NCBI GenBank assembly: GCA_027452205.1
Contig: DAIDGV010000023.1
Span: 1-64,000, forward strand
Direction of reading: 5' to 3'
Origin: a candidate division FCPU426 bacterium
Lineage (GTDB): Bacteria > Oederibacteriota > Muellerivitia > Muellerivitales > Muellerivitaceae
DNA length: 64,000 nucleotides
Position numbers and translations under genes: made by a program. Of this stretch, positions 1-10,200 are shown piece by piece. Positions within the stretch are counted from its first letter, which is position 1, and each line of letters starts with the position of its first letter. Under the pieces are notes generated by a model, which saw only the letters and a program-made list of their open reading frames with translations, was not told where the DNA came from and made no database searches.

Positions 1-194
1 GGGTAAGGCTATCATTTTGATTTTTAGGTATCATCCCGAGTGTTTAAATTATTTAGGCTGCTTTAAGTTCACCGCTTTTTAAATTTCCCTATGATTTTCA
101 AAAGTGCATCATTTAAGAACTTAGGTACGTTTCTTGCTTTAAAACCTCTTCTTAATTCAGTGATTTTATATTCAAATTTTCAGAATGAGAAAAA

Positions 195-1229
195 GTGAAA
201 AATCTTCTTTTAGGTTGTTTAATCAATATGACGTTGCTTTCGGCGGTTTTTGCTGACGCAGAAGCGCCAATGACGAGTATGAAAATGGACGGCGGGACTT
301 CGCAAGGTTCCGAAATGAGAGACATGATGGGCGCTCCGGTGCCATTCGGGATCATGATCGGGATGGCCGGGCAATGGATGGTCGGCTATCAGTACATGTT
401 TGAAAAGTTGGATCGTATTCTCGATGGGACTACCAACGTTAGTCAGGCGAGTGTTCTTAATCGCTTCGCGACGACACCGACTGACATGACGATGCAAACG
501 CACATGGGAATGATTATGTACGCGCCGACGGATCGATTCACACTCATGGCAATGCTCCCTTATGTTGCGATGTCGATGGACGAACTCCACCGCGATGGCA
601 CGCGATCTACTGAACGAAGCGAAGGGTTTGGTGACTTTGAGTTGAGGAGCTTGTATTCCCTGTATGAAACGAAAGATTTTCACCATAGGTTCTTGGTGAA
701 CTTTGGATTTGGTTTTCCCACGGGCTCCATCAATCTGCTTGGTGCCGATGGAGCACGGCTGGAATATCCGATGCAAACCGGGTCAGGAACATTCTCACTA
801 CTGCCAGGTTTTACTTATCTCGGGCAATCTTTGCCATGGAGTTGGGGTGCGGAAATTAATACGACGGTGCGGCTTGGGTTGAACGGGAACGGATATCGGC
901 TTGGAGACAGGCTCAAATCGACTCTTTGGGTTGCGCGACAGTTGACAAGTTGGATGAATCTCTCGGCTGGCACCAGCGGCGAGTTTTGGGGAAACATCAA
1001 TGGGTCAGATCCTTTACTGGATACTACGGATGAGCCCACAAAGGATCCGAATTTACAAGGAGGTCAAAGTCTCAATGCCTTGTTGGGGATCACCTTTCAT
1101 CCGCAGAGCAATTTCTTCAAAGGTCAGGAGTTTCTTCTCCAAGGCGACCTGCCGGTAGCGCAATCCTTGGATGGCCCACAACTTGAGAAGAGTTTTATGG
1201 TGAATGTTGCCTGGCAGTGGGGATTCTGA
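195..1229 (+). CDS. Met-rich outer-membrane beta-barrel protein of a metal-resistance locus
   Basis: A 344-residue protein with a GTG start preceded by a purine-rich stretch, a signal peptide ending near AVFADA, and alternating hydrophobic strands ending in an aromatic residue (AWQWGF), as in outer-membrane barrels. The first 130 residues are strikingly Met-rich (MTSMKMDGG, MRDMMG, MGMIMY), which suits binding or passage of Cu(I). It resembles the uncharacterised transporter-like barrels found beside copper ATPases. The downstream genes (small Met-rich protein, metal-binding peptide, copper ATPase) support a role in metal handling. The precise function is inferred. Confidence 0.75.
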   Translation: MKNLLLGCLINMTLLSAVFADAEAPMTSMKMDGGTSQGSEMRDMMGAPVPFGIMIGMAGQWMVGYQYMFEKLDRILDGTTNVSQASVLNRFATTPTDMTMQTHMGMIMYAPTDRFTLMAMLPYVAMSMDELHRDGTRSTERSEGFGDFELRSLYSLYETKDFHHRFLVNFGFGFPTGSINLLGADGARLEYPMQTGSGTFSLLPGFTYLGQSLPWSWGAEINTTVRLGLNGNGYRLGDRLKSTLWVARQLTSWMNLSAGTSGEFWGNINGSDPLLDTTDEPTKDPNLQGGQSLNALLGITFHPQSNFFKGQEFLLQGDLPVAQSLDGPQLEKSFMVNVAWQWGF

Positions 1230-1286
1230 CCCTGATAAAAGACGAAAGTGAATGTTTGTGGAATTAAAAAATTAAAGGAGAAGAAA

Positions 1287-1490
1287 ATGAAAAAGTTATT
1301 GAGTTTGTTAGTGGTTGTTGGGTTGTTAATGGTTGTAAATGTGGTTTGCGCGGATGATATGAGCGGTATGGCGAGAATGTCTAAACAGGAGATGAAGGCG
1401 ATGCCGATTGCGACGCCAATGGCCAAACACAAGGTCAAGAAAACCAAGAAAAAGATAGCGACGACCACAACTCCAGTGGCGAAAAAATAA
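1287..1490 (+). CDS. Small secreted Met/Lys-rich protein
   Basis: A 67-residue protein starting at an ATG 6 bases after a strong AAAGGAG ribosome site; an upstream in-frame ATG at 1248 has no such site. It has a cleavable signal peptide (MKKLLSLLVVVG to VCA), a short Met-rich mature part (DDMSGMARMSKQEM) and a Lys/Thr-rich tail. It sits 57 bases after the barrel gene and before the metal-binding peptide. It may be a periplasmic copper-binding peptide, but no family is recognised. Confidence 0.6.
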   Translation: MKKLLSLLVVVGLLMVVNVVCADDMSGMARMSKQEMKAMPIATPMAKHKVKKTKKKIATTTTPVAKK

Positions 1491-1588
1491 ACTGACGGGG
1501 ACCACCAGCGACAAGTCGGTCAAGTGGTCTGAGTACAGTATGAATGTGGTGTTTGATCTGCTTTTGACGTTAAAGAAACGAGGGAGTT

Positions 1589-1705
1589 ATGACACAACAG
1601 GACAGTAATGAAAAAGTTTATGTCTGCCTGATGCATCCAGAGGTGAAGTCTGATAAGCAAGGTAAGTGTCCCAAGTGTGGGATGAATCTCGAATTAAAGA
1701 AATAG
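1589..1705 (+). CDS. Orphan heavy-metal-binding domain peptide
   Basis: A 38-residue ORF starting ATG after an AGGGAG ribosome site. It is essentially one heavy-metal-binding domain: YVCLMHPEV, then CPKCGMNLE near the end. The same CxMHPE and CPKCGM pair occurs at the N-terminus of the ATPase encoded 4 bases downstream, so this looks like a free-standing copy of that domain translated with the pump. It may be a cytoplasmic metal carrier or a duplicated module. Its size means many gene callers would miss it. Confidence 0.65.
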   Translation: MTQQDSNEKVYVCLMHPEVKSDKQGKCPKCGMNLELKK

Positions 1706-1709
1706 CCCT

Positions 1710-3845
1710 ATGACAACCGATTTAGGTGCTTCCATATACACTTGCCCAATGCATCCAGAAGTGCGGCAAGACCATCCGGGAGATTGTCCTAAATGCGGGA
1801 TGCATTTGGAACCGCTTAAAGTGACCGCTGGCTCAGAAGACAACGAGGAGTTAAAGAACATGACTCGGCGTTTCTGGGTGAGCGCCGTTTTAACGGTTCC
1901 GTTCCTTACCTGGATGGTTAACGAAGTCATACCCAGCCACCCATTTCAAAGCTTTTTGCCAATGAAGGGAATGGGCATTATTCAAGCCTGTATTGCCACG
2001 CCAGTGATTCTTTGGGCGGGTTGGCCTCTTCTAGTTAAAGGCTGGCAATCAGTTATTCATCGATCACTCAACATGTTTACCTTGATTGGGTTGGGCATCT
2101 CAGTTTCCTACATTTACAGTCTAATAGCGGCTTTTGTACCCAATTGGTTTCCCGCCTCATTTCAGGATGGAGAAGGTATGGTTCCTGTTTATTTTGAGGC
2201 CGCAGCTTTCATCACCACCTTGGTTTTACTGGGGCAAGTCATGGAACTTAAAGCCCGCAGTCAGACTGGCTCAGCTATTCGGGCTCTTTTGGATTTGGCG
2301 CCTAAAAAGGCCCGCCGTGTTGGCGTAAATGGGTCAGAGGAAGATGTGCCCATTGATGCGCTCCAAGTGGGGGATAAGCTTCGTGTCCGCCCTGGGGAAA
2401 AAGTGCCGGTGGACGGTGTCGTTTTAGAAGGTTCTAGTTCGGTGGACGAATCCATGGTCACAGGTGAGGCGATTCCAGTTGAAAAACAAAAGGGCGATAA
2501 AGTAGTTGGCGCTACGGTTAACGGAACCGGTTCCATTCTTATACAAGCAGAGAAAGTAGGAACAGAAACGCTACTCTCTCAAATCGTGCAAATGGTTTCG
2601 GATGCTCAGCGTAGCCGTGCGCCCATTCAAAAGCTGGCTGATCAAGTTTCTGGTTATTTTGTGCCGATCGTTATTGGTATTGCTTTAATTACCTTTGTGA
2701 TTTGGGCGCTTGTAGGACCATCGCCCCGAATGGTCTTCGCTCTTGTGAATGCTGTTGCGGTTCTTATTGTGGCTTGTCCCTGTGCGCTTGGATTAGCCAC
2801 ACCCATGTCTATTATGGTGGCTACGGGAAAGGGGGCTACGGCGGGAATTCTTTTCAAGAACGCTGAAGCGATAGAGACGTTGCGTAAAGTGAATACTTTA
2901 CTGGTTGATAAAACGGGAACCTTGACCGAAGGAAAACCAAAACTTCAAACAGTCTTTGTGATTGATGGATGGAAAGAAAGTGATTTATTGCGGTTGGCCG
3001 CAAGTCTTGAAAAAGGAAGCGAACATCCATTGGCGGATGCCATTGTGAATGGAGCGAAGGAAAAAGGGATCGTGCCAGCGGACGTTCAGGAGTTTAATTC
3101 GATTACTGGTAAAGGCGTTTCAGGAAAAGTTGATGGGCTGTCAATTTCTTTGGGAAACATAAAATTATTGGATGAGTTGAAAGTGGAAGCAAATAGTTTG
3201 AAAGATAAAGCTGAGTCCCTAAGGCTAGAGGGTCAAACAGTAATGTTTGTGGTTGTTGATGAAAAGGTTGTGGGTCTTATAGGTGTAGCCGACCCCATTA
3301 AAACCACGACTCCTGAGGCGGTTGCATCTCTTCAGAAGATTGGAGTAAGGGTGGTTATGGTTACAGGCGATAGCCAAACCACAGCACAGGCGGTGGCCAA
3401 GAAACTGAATTTGGATGAGGTGATTGCAGAAGTTCTTCCAGAGGGAAAAGTAGATGTAGTTAAAAGACTGCAAGCTGAAGGCCGTACGGTTGCGATGGCT
3501 GGAGATGGTGTAAACGATGCGCCTGCTTTGGCACAAGCCGAGGTTGGAATCGCAATGGGGACAGGAACAGATGTAGCTATGCAAAGCGCTGGAGTTACTT
3601 TGGTGAAAGGCGATCTCACGGGTATTGTACGAGCGGTTAACATAAGCCACCATACGATGACCAATATTCGCCAGAACCTTTTCTTTGCCTTTGTTTACAA
3701 TGCCCTTGGGGTACCAATAGCGGCTGGAGTTTTGTATCCCTTTTTCGGAATATTGCTGAGTCCTATTTTAGCCGGAGCGGCTATGAGTTTTAGTTCCGTG
3801 TCCGTTATTTTGAATTCGCTTCGAATAAGGAATGTTCGGCTTTAG
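1710..3845 (+). CDS. copA: Copper-translocating P1B-type ATPase (CopA-like)
   Basis: A 711-residue P-type ATPase that exports Cu(I) from the cytoplasm. It begins with a heavy-metal-binding domain (CPMHPE, CPKCGM; residues about 11-40) in place of the usual MXCXXC ferredoxin-fold domain. Visible motifs are TGEA in the actuator domain, the membrane CPC site in [11 protein letters not shown] (about 355), the phosphorylated DKTGT (about 400), SEHPLA (about 437) and GDGVND (about 599). The last helices contain NALG and MSFSS, which fits the P1B-1 copper class. It has full family length. It starts 4 bases after the metal-binding peptide and is probably cotranscribed with it. Confidence 0.95.
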   Translation: MTTDLGASIYTCPMHPEVRQDHPGDCPKCGMHLEPLKVTAGSEDNEELKNMTRRFWVSAVLTVPFLTWMVNEVIPSHPFQSFLPMKGMGIIQACIATPVILWAGWPLLVKGWQSVIHRSLNMFTLIGLGISVSYIYSLIAAFVPNWFPASFQDGEGMVPVYFEAAAFITTLVLLGQVMELKARSQTGSAIRALLDLAPKKARRVGVNGSEEDVPIDALQVGDKLRVRPGEKVPVDGVVLEGSSSVDESMVTGEAIPVEKQKGDKVVGATVNGTGSILIQAEKVGTETLLSQIVQMVSDAQRSRAPIQKLADQVSGYFVPIVIGIALITFVIWALVGPSPRMVFALVNAVAVLIVACPCALGLATPMSIMVATGKGATAGILFKNAEAIETLRKVNTLLVDKTGTLTEGKPKLQTVFVIDGWKESDLLRLAASLEKGSEHPLADAIVNGAKEKGIVPADVQEFNSITGKGVSGKVDGLSISLGNIKLLDELKVEANSLKDKAESLRLEGQTVMFVVVDEKVVGLIGVADPIKTTTPEAVASLQKIGVRVVMVTGDSQTTAQAVAKKLNLDEVIAEVLPEGKVDVVKRLQAEGRTVAMAGDGVNDAPALAQAEVGIAMGTGTDVAMQSAGVTLVKGDLTGIVRAVNISHHTMTNIRQNLFFAFVYNALGVPIAAGVLYPFFGILLSPILAGAAMSFSSVSVILNSLRIRNVRL

Positions 3846-3856
3846 CAATGTGTATT

Positions 3857-3871
3857 GTCCACGACGGGGAC
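3857..3871. repeat. GTCCACGACGGGGAC palindromic motif, copy 1
   Basis: A 15-bp imperfect palindrome located 11 bases after the copper ATPase stop codon. The same 15 bases recur exactly at 10951-10965, with close variants at 4675 and 10420. It may be an operator or the trace of a mobile-element end. Confidence 0.55.
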
Positions 3872-3912
3872 CCTTCATGGTTAGCTTTTGACGGCGGAAA
3901 AGGGAGCGGGAT

Positions 3913-4084
3913 ATGGACAGTGCTGCAATACCAACCGAATTGTATCCATACATGGAATGTGGATTACAGGGATCAGGAAACAGCAAAAAAGTGCGAAGCG
4001 TGGTGCAAAGAACACCAAAGTTGTAATCTGGAAATCACTCGAGAATCAGTTGAGCGTTCGCGGAAATATAAGCCGTCTAATTAG
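3913..4084 (+). pseudogene. Frameshifted copy of the small Cys-rich protein encoded at 4640-4858
   Basis: An ATG at 3913, well placed after AGGGAGCGGG, opens a frame reading PYMECGL and then stops at 4026. The following DNA in a second frame encodes YRDQETAKKCEAWCKEH and SCNLEI, almost identical to the intact paralogue downstream. Aligned with that paralogue, this copy lacks 5 bases (gaatgtggatt joined directly to acaggga), which causes the frameshift. A longer reading from 3848 exists but loses the first two cysteines. I read it as a decayed duplicate. Confidence 0.6.
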
Positions 4085-4102
4085 GAGAAAGCGCAAGGGA
4101 CA

Positions 4103-4633
4103 ATGAAAAATAGCGAGGTTTTTTCCCGTCGAATTATTCACTTCTCTTTCGAGATTGGAGTCTTTCTCAAGGGGTTCGACGGCCTCTTGGAGGTCCTTGG
4201 AGCGATAATCCTGTATTTTACCTCTCCCCAGCAAATCAGCTGGATGGTCACATTGTTGACACAACACGAACTCAGCGAGGATTCAAACGACTTTATCGCA
4301 AACCATTTGCAGTCGGCGATTGGACACATATCCGCCGACACAAAAGCATTCGCCGGCTTTTATTTACTCATACATGGTGTATTAAAGGTCTTCCTGGTCT
4401 GGGCCTTGTTCAGGTCAAGGCTTTGGGCTTATCCCACCGCTATCGTGGTTTTCATGGTTTTTGGTTTATACCAGATGTATCGATATACCCTTTCCCATTC
4501 GGCAGCCATGTTCGCGTTGATAATCCTCGACGTATTCGTCATCTTGCTGACTTGGGCTGAATACCACGAACTACGCAAAAATCAGGCTAGAAGGCAAAGA
4601 GCCCGGATCATGAAAACTGGAATCGGTTTATAA
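4103..4633 (+). CDS. DUF2127 family membrane protein
   Basis: A 176-residue integral membrane protein with four hydrophobic segments. Features typical of DUF2127 are an N-terminal GVFLKGFDGLLEVLGA motif, a mid-protein FAGFYLLIHGVLKVFLVWAL helix, and a YQMYRYTLSHS stretch before the last helix. The function of the family is unknown. The ribosome site is GGAGAAAGCGCAAGGG. It lies between the two copies of the small Cys-rich gene, so the duplication flanks this gene. Confidence 0.8.
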   Translation: MKNSEVFSRRIIHFSFEIGVFLKGFDGLLEVLGAIILYFTSPQQISWMVTLLTQHELSEDSNDFIANHLQSAIGHISADTKAFAGFYLLIHGVLKVFLVWALFRSRLWAYPTAIVVFMVFGLYQMYRYTLSHSAAMFALIILDVFVILLTWAEYHELRKNQARRQRARIMKTGIGL

Positions 4634-4639
4634 AGAATC

Positions 4640-4858
4640 GTGGAAGCAAGGATAGGACCAAAGGAAGAAAACTTGTCCACAACGGGGAGCACATTATTGT
4701 ACCAATGCCTGGAATGTGGATTGCATTACAGGGACCAGGGAACAGCGAAGAAGTGCGAAGGGTGGTGCAAAGAACATCAAAGCTGCAATTTGGAAATTAC
4801 TTGCCAGTCGGTTGAGCGCTCGTGGAAAGACAAGCAATCCACGGGTTCACTTGAATAA
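4640..4858 (+). CDS. Small Cys-rich (zinc-ribbon-like) protein
   Basis: A 72-residue ORF with a GTG start 7 bases after the DUF2127 gene. Its core YQCLECGLHYRDQ, then KKCEGWCKEHQSC, has a CxxC pair followed by three more cysteines, suggesting a metal-binding fold. I recall similar small uncharacterised proteins with this CLECGLHY pattern. The start is uncertain because a TTG just before the YQCLECG core would remove the N-terminal third. It is the intact member of a duplicated pair. Confidence 0.6.
   Translation: MEARIGPKEENLSTTGSTLLYQCLECGLHYRDQGTAKKCEGWCKEHQSCNLEITCQSVERSWKDKQSTGSLE
4675..4689. repeat. GTCCAC-type palindromic motif, variant copy 2
   Basis: The sequence GTCCACAACGGGGAG differs at two positions from the 15-bp motif at 3857. 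It lies inside the proposed 5' end of the small Cys-rich gene, which is one reason to doubt that gene's GTG start. Confidence 0.35.
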
Positions 4859-4905
4859 GGGAGTTCATGTGATGTATGATTTAATCTCTCGGAGAGAAAT
4901 TGAAT

Positions 4906-5247
4906 ATGCCTTCGCTTTTCAAAAAACTGACCGCCTTTGGATTGCTGGTGTTGTGGTTCACCCTTTTGGGGGTGCCCTTGGCTGAGGCGATGGATGCCTT
5001 TCACGAATCCCCGGATGCCGCCGACCACGCCATCGAAAAAGTTTTTCGCCTTCCAACCCTGAATCCTGACTTCCAGATGGAACAGGGTAAAACCGCTCCT
5101 GCAATTTCTTCTATCTTTCTTGTTGCAATGCCGATCATTCCGTCCTTTTTTGAGGCAACCCATGATGATCTTCGCCTTGTTTTGGGTGGGCCGCCAGGTT
5201 CACCTGGAGTCGCCCTGTTCAAGATTCTTTCCAACTTCCGCATTTAA
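4906..5247 (+). CDS. Small secreted protein upstream of the RND operon
   Basis: A 113-residue protein beginning at an ATG with GGAGAG ribosome site 10 bases upstream. It has a clear signal peptide (LLVLWFTLLGVPLAEA) and a short periplasmic part rich in Asp, His and Glu, ending LFKILSNFRI. No family is recognised. It is 65 bases ahead of the TolC-like gene, in a position often held by small accessory proteins of metal efflux operons. A metal-related role is inferred only from position. Confidence 0.55.
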   Translation: MPSLFKKLTAFGLLVLWFTLLGVPLAEAMDAFHESPDAADHAIEKVFRLPTLNPDFQMEQGKTAPAISSIFLVAMPIIPSFFEATHDDLRLVLGGPPGSPGVALFKILSNFRI

Positions 5248-5312
5248 TTCCAATCGTCAATTAATGCCTGCCTTGCGGGCTGTTGTTTATTTTTTGACGG
5301 ATTGGATTCAAA

Positions 5313-6788
5313 TTGAGAAACAACCATTTCAACAACCGATTTAAAGGCAATGTGCGGAAGCCGACAAGGCCATCCTGGGGCCGTGCCTTGTTCCCATTGG
5401 CGGTTATCGGGGCTCTGACAACCGGGTGCGCCTCTTTCCACCCTAAACCCCTTCTGCCAAGCCAAACCGCCACTTCTTTCGAGGCTCGGAGCCTGAACGA
5501 CCCCGGCCTCAAGAAATATATGGAAGCCGCCCTGCGCCGTGAAATCAAACCCTGGCCGCCTTCTGCCTGGAATTTTCCGCTGTTAACCCTAGCCGCCTTT
5601 TACTACAACCCCGATTTGGACGTGGCAAGAGCGGAGTGGGGTGTCACCCAAGCTGGAATCCTGACGGCGGGGGAAAGTCCGAATCTCGGATTGATTTTAA
5701 ATCCGGCCTATGTCACCAATGCCGCTCTTTACGGTTTCTCTCCCTGGATACTGGGGTTCATCTTCGACGTTCCTTTTGAAACCGCGGGGAAAAAGGACGC
5801 GAGGGTTGACCAAGCGCAGCACCTTTCGGACGCCGCGCGCCTCAAGATAGCCTCTGCCGCTTGGAGGGCGAGAAGCCGCCTTCGGTCAAAACTTTTGGAT
5901 TTGTACGCGGCAGGCCGATCGGAAACTTTTCTTGAGAATGAAAAGTCCGACCTTGAAAAATATGTGGCCCTTCTCAAAGGACTCTCGAACTCCCCTGCCG
6001 AGCCGTCACTGCTTCTCCTCCAAGCGGAAACTTTATTGGAAAAGACCGATCTTTTTCTGTCCGAAGCCCGGCAAAAGAAAACCGAAGCCCATGTCAGCCT
6101 GGCCCAGGCCATCGGCATACCGGCTTCGGCATTGGAGGAAGCGGCTGTTTCTTTTGATGATCTCACGGGTCCCTTGCCCGATGAAATCAGCCTGGGAGAA
6201 GCCAAGGAAAAAGCCCTGGTGAACCGCTCTGACATCTTAAGCGCCCTGGAGGTATACGAAGCCTCACAGGACGCGCTCAAAGTCGAGATCGCCAAACAGT
6301 TTCCCGATTTCCACCTGGGACCGGGGTACACGTGGAACCAGGGCCAGGATCAATGGTCCTTGGGGATTTCCCTGACACTGCCCCTTTTCAACCAGAATCA
6401 GGGGCCCATCGCGCAAGCCGAAGCCAACCGGAAAGTCGAAGCGGCGCGGTTTCGCGCCCTCCAGGATTCGGTGATTGCCGATATCGACCGGGCAAGGGTT
6501 GGATATGAGGGAGTTCTTGAGAAGCTGAAGCAAGCGGAAAAGCTCCTGGCCCTTCAAGAGAAAAAACAGAAGTGGATTGAGGAAATGGGTTCATCCTCTT
6601 ATATACAGCGCTCAACGTTGCTCCAAACCCGCCAGGAAATTTTAGAGGCGCAAAAAGCCCGGTTGGACGCCTACGTGGAAGCCCAATCCACTCTGGGCCT
6701 CCTGGAAGACGCGCTTGAGCGGCCATTGGAATCCACGGAAAACATACCGGATGTCTCCACGAATCCAAGGGACGAGGATAAAAAATGA
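5313..6788 (+). CDS. TolC/CzcC-type outer-membrane efflux lipoprotein
   Basis: Up to 491 residues. A lipobox (GALTTGCASF) follows a hydrophobic segment, and two long alpha-helical repeats typical of outer-membrane factors follow, with the family pattern QFPDFHLGPGYTWNQG and LGISLTLPLFNQNQGPIAQAEA. It should form the trimeric outer-membrane channel of the efflux complex with the next two products. The TTG start at 5313 is weak; a GTG about 40 bases downstream would still keep the lipobox. The stop overlaps the ATGATG start of the next gene. Confidence 0.85.
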   Translation: MRNNHFNNRFKGNVRKPTRPSWGRALFPLAVIGALTTGCASFHPKPLLPSQTATSFEARSLNDPGLKKYMEAALRREIKPWPPSAWNFPLLTLAAFYYNPDLDVARAEWGVTQAGILTAGESPNLGLILNPAYVTNAALYGFSPWILGFIFDVPFETAGKKDARVDQAQHLSDAARLKIASAAWRARSRLRSKLLDLYAAGRSETFLENEKSDLEKYVALLKGLSNSPAEPSLLLLQAETLLEKTDLFLSEARQKKTEAHVSLAQAIGIPASALEEAAVSFDDLTGPLPDEISLGEAKEKALVNRSDILSALEVYEASQDALKVEIAKQFPDFHLGPGYTWNQGQDQWSLGISLTLPLFNQNQGPIAQAEANRKVEAARFRALQDSVIADIDRARVGYEGVLEKLKQAEKLLALQEKKQKWIEEMGSSSYIQRSTLLQTRQEILEAQKARLDAYVEAQSTLGLLEDALERPLESTENIPDVSTNPRDEDKK

Positions 6789-7207
6789 TGGCTTCTACCG
6801 GCAATAAGATTCGGGTCAAGGTAGCGGCTGGAGTCTCCCTCTTTTTATTTTTGGGCCTCCTTTTCCTCGTGGAGTGGCGGCGGAAAGGCATGGAGGCGGG
6901 ACAACAACCAATCAGTCCGGCTCCCCGCGTGCGTCTGAAGGAAGGCGCCAAAGTGGTGGTCATGGATAAATCCATCCAAACCCAGAGCGGTATTAAGGTT
7001 CTTCTCCTGGAGGGAGCTGTGCCGCTCTCGGCACAAGTTTGGCTAAATGGCGAGAATTGGGTTTACGTGGAGAAGGCTTCTGGAGAATTTGAAAAGGTAA
7101 AAGTTTCCAGGGCAAAGCCGGGCGACCGGATCGTGATTCAGGGTGGCCAAATGCTCTTGTCCGAGGAATTCCGCCAACTGATGCCCGCGAACGAAGACGA
7201 TGATTAA
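6785..7207 (+). CDS. Unusually short periplasmic adaptor-like protein
   Basis: Only 140 residues, whereas RND adaptor (membrane-fusion) proteins are usually 350-450. One N-terminal membrane anchor (VSLFLFLGLLFLVEW) is followed by about 90 residues resembling the last part of CusB/CzcB adaptors: NWVYVEKASGEFEKVKVS, then PGDRIVIQGGQMLLSEEFR, that is, the membrane-proximal domain. The lipoyl, alpha-hairpin and most of the beta-barrel domains are absent. The gene overlaps the TolC-like gene by 4 bases and is 11 bases before the RND gene, so it fills the adaptor slot. Confidence 0.7.
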   Translation: MMASTGNKIRVKVAAGVSLFLFLGLLFLVEWRRKGMEAGQQPISPAPRVRLKEGAKVVVMDKSIQTQSGIKVLLLEGAVPLSAQVWLNGENWVYVEKASGEFEKVKVSRAKPGDRIVIQGGQMLLSEEFRQLMPANEDDD

Positions 7208-7218
7208 AAGGATTTTTT

Positions 7219-10200
7219 ATGCTTAAAACCATAGTCCAATTTTCCCTGAGGCATCGAGGGGTCGTCCTGGGTTTGGGATTGGCGCTTTTGGGCGACGGGC
7301 TTTACACGCTCACCCATGCCCGTTACGGCGTCTTCCCTGATTTCGCTCCTCCTCAAGCCGTCATTCAAACCGAAGCGCCCGGCTTTTCTCCGGAGCAAGT
7401 CGCTCTTTTGATCACCCAACCCATCGAGAACGCTGTCAACGGCATAGCCGGAATTGATCGGTTGAACTCCGGCTCGATTCAGGGGCTCTCAGTGATCACC
7501 ATCACTTTCCAGGCCTCTAGTGATGTTTACCGCTCACGCCAGGAGGTGGCGGAACGGCTTGCCACGTTAGGAAGTCTTCCCCAGGGCGTCCGTCCTCCTG
7601 TGTTGACCCCCTTGACCTCTTCCACCAGCATCGCACTCGCCATTGGTTTGACTTCCTCAAAACTTTCACAGATGGATTTGAGAACCCTTGCCGACTGGAC
7701 GGTGAAGCAGCAGGTTTTGGCCGTGCCTGGAGTTTCCAAAATCGCCGTCTTTGGCGGACAGGTCAAGCAGTACCAGGTTCAAATTCAACCTGACCGCCTG
7801 ATCCGGTACAACCTCTCGGTGGCGGATGTGGCCGATTCCGCGCGAAAGTCGTCGGGAATCCAGGGCGCCGGTTTTATTGAAACTCCCAACCAGCGGATTG
7901 TCCTTGAGTCCCAGGGAGGAACATCACCCACCGTTGAGGATTTGCGGAAGATGCCCCTGGTTTTCCAAAACGATGGCATGAACCTCAGTCTTACCCTGGG
8001 AAACGTAGCCAAGGTCGTTGAGACCCCCGCGCCGCCCATTGGGGGGGCGCTTGTAAACGGAACCGAAGGGGTTATTCTCATGATTTCTTCACAGCCTGGG
8101 GCAAACACCCTGGAGGTTACCCGAAGGGTCGAAGATTCCCTCAAGAGCCTGCGGGCCTCCCTTTCCACCCAAGGAGTTGAACTGACAACGGTTTTTAGGC
8201 CCGCAGATTTTATCCAAATGGCCGTGGGAAATATTCGTTCCTCGCTTCTTTTGGGAGCGCTGCTTGTCATGGCCGTATTATTTCTCTTCCTCCTGAATTT
8301 GCGGACAGCCGCTATTTCCTGCGCGGCCATCCCCTTGTCCCTGTTATCCGCCGTCATGGTCTTGGAGCATTTGGGTTTGAGCCTGAACACGCTCTCCCTG
8401 GGAGGTCTTGCCATTGCCATTGGGGAGGTCGTGGACGACGCCGTCATCGATGTCGAGAATATTCAAAGACGGTTGAGGGAAAACCGGCGAATGAAAAAAC
8501 CGGAGTCCTTGTTTCAAGTCGTCCTTAAAGCCTCCCTGGAAGTTAGGAGCGCGGTGGTTTACGCCACTTTCGCGGTCATCCTGGTTTTTTTGCCTATCTT
8601 GACGCTATCAGGGGTCGCGGGCCGCCTGTTCGCGCCCCTGGGATGGGCTTATCTTTCCGCCGTATTCGCGTCCCTCCTGGTCGCTCTTACCCTCACGCCG
8701 GCCCTTTGTTTTATGTTTCTGGGTCAAGAGAAGTCCAGCCCAAAAGAACCTCCATTGGTTCAATGGTTAAAAAAACGCTATCGGCCCCTGCTCCTGGGAG
8801 TGGAAAAGTCACCGCGCATTTTCTTCGCGGCGGCTTTACTTTCTACCCTGTTGGGTCTGGCCTTGATACCCTTCTTGGGCGGGGAGTTTATTCCGCAATT
8901 GAACGAAGGGCATTTCATCGTGCACATGACAGCAGTCCCGGGGACTTCGTTGGCGGAATCCCTGAGAATGGGCAAGAAGGTAAGTCAGGTTCTTCTGGCA
9001 ATTCCTGGAGTCCAATTGGTCGCCCAGCGGGTAGGTCGGGCCGAACTGGCGGACGATGTTTATGGAACCAACAACAGCGAGTTTGAGGTGGATTTGAAGC
9101 CAATGAGCGGAAAGGAAATGAATCAAATCCAGTCACGCATCCGTGAAGCCCTCGCCCAATTTGTGGGAATGAATTTTTCCATCAATACCTTCCTGGCTGA
9201 GCGGATTGATGAAACCCTGTCGGGATATACGGCCCCGTTCGTCGTCAATATTTTCGGAAATGACCTGAACTCAATCGACGGGAAAGCGAAGGAGATCGCC
9301 CAAGTCCTCAACGGGATTCCGGGAGCCGCAGATGTCCAGGTTCAGGCCCCAACAGGCGCACCCCAAGTTTCCATCCGGCTGAGGAAGGAAGCGCTGGAAC
9401 AATGGGATTTCGATCCTGCCCAAGTGCTGGATACCGTGGGCTTGGCTTATCAGGGAAGTGTGGTCGGGCAAGTGTACGAGGGAAACAGAGTTTTCGACCT
9501 TCTGGTTATCCTTGATCCCAAAGACCGGCAAACGCCGGAGCAGGTCAAACAACTTCTCCTGCGCAGCCCATCCGGGGTTTATGTCCGTTTGGGGAATTTG
9601 GCGGACATCGCGGAGGAATCAGGGCGAAGCATCGTCTTGCACGAGGGAGCCCGGCCTGTTCAAGTGGTCACCAGCAATGTGGCCGGGCGCGATTTGAGTT
9701 CGTTCCTCTCGGAAGCCCAAAAGCGGATTTCCGCAGTCGCCCTGCCGCCAGACATACACGTGGAATTCGGTGGAGTTGGGCAGGGACAGGCCCGGGCTTA
9801 CCGTGATTTAGCGGTGAACACTGCCCTAGCCTTGGCAGGCATTATTCTGCTTTTATCCATTGTGTTGAAAAATTACCGAAATCTTTTACTGGTTTTGTTG
9901 AATATTCCATTCGCGCTGGTGGGAGGCGTTATGGCAGCCTTCTTTTCTGGTGGATCACTTTCCCTCGGGTCTTTTATCGGTTTCATCACTCTTTTCGGCA
10001 TCACTCTTCGCAACTCCATCATGCTGATCTCCCACTATGAACATTTGGTTTCCGTGGAAGGGTTACCTTGGGGACTGGAAGCGGCGGTCCGGGGGGCTTC
10101 AGAAAGGCTGGCACCCATTTTGATGACTGCCCTAGTTACCGGCCTAGGACTGCTTCCCTTGGCGATTCGAAGCGGATCGCCGGGCCAGGAAATCGAGGGG

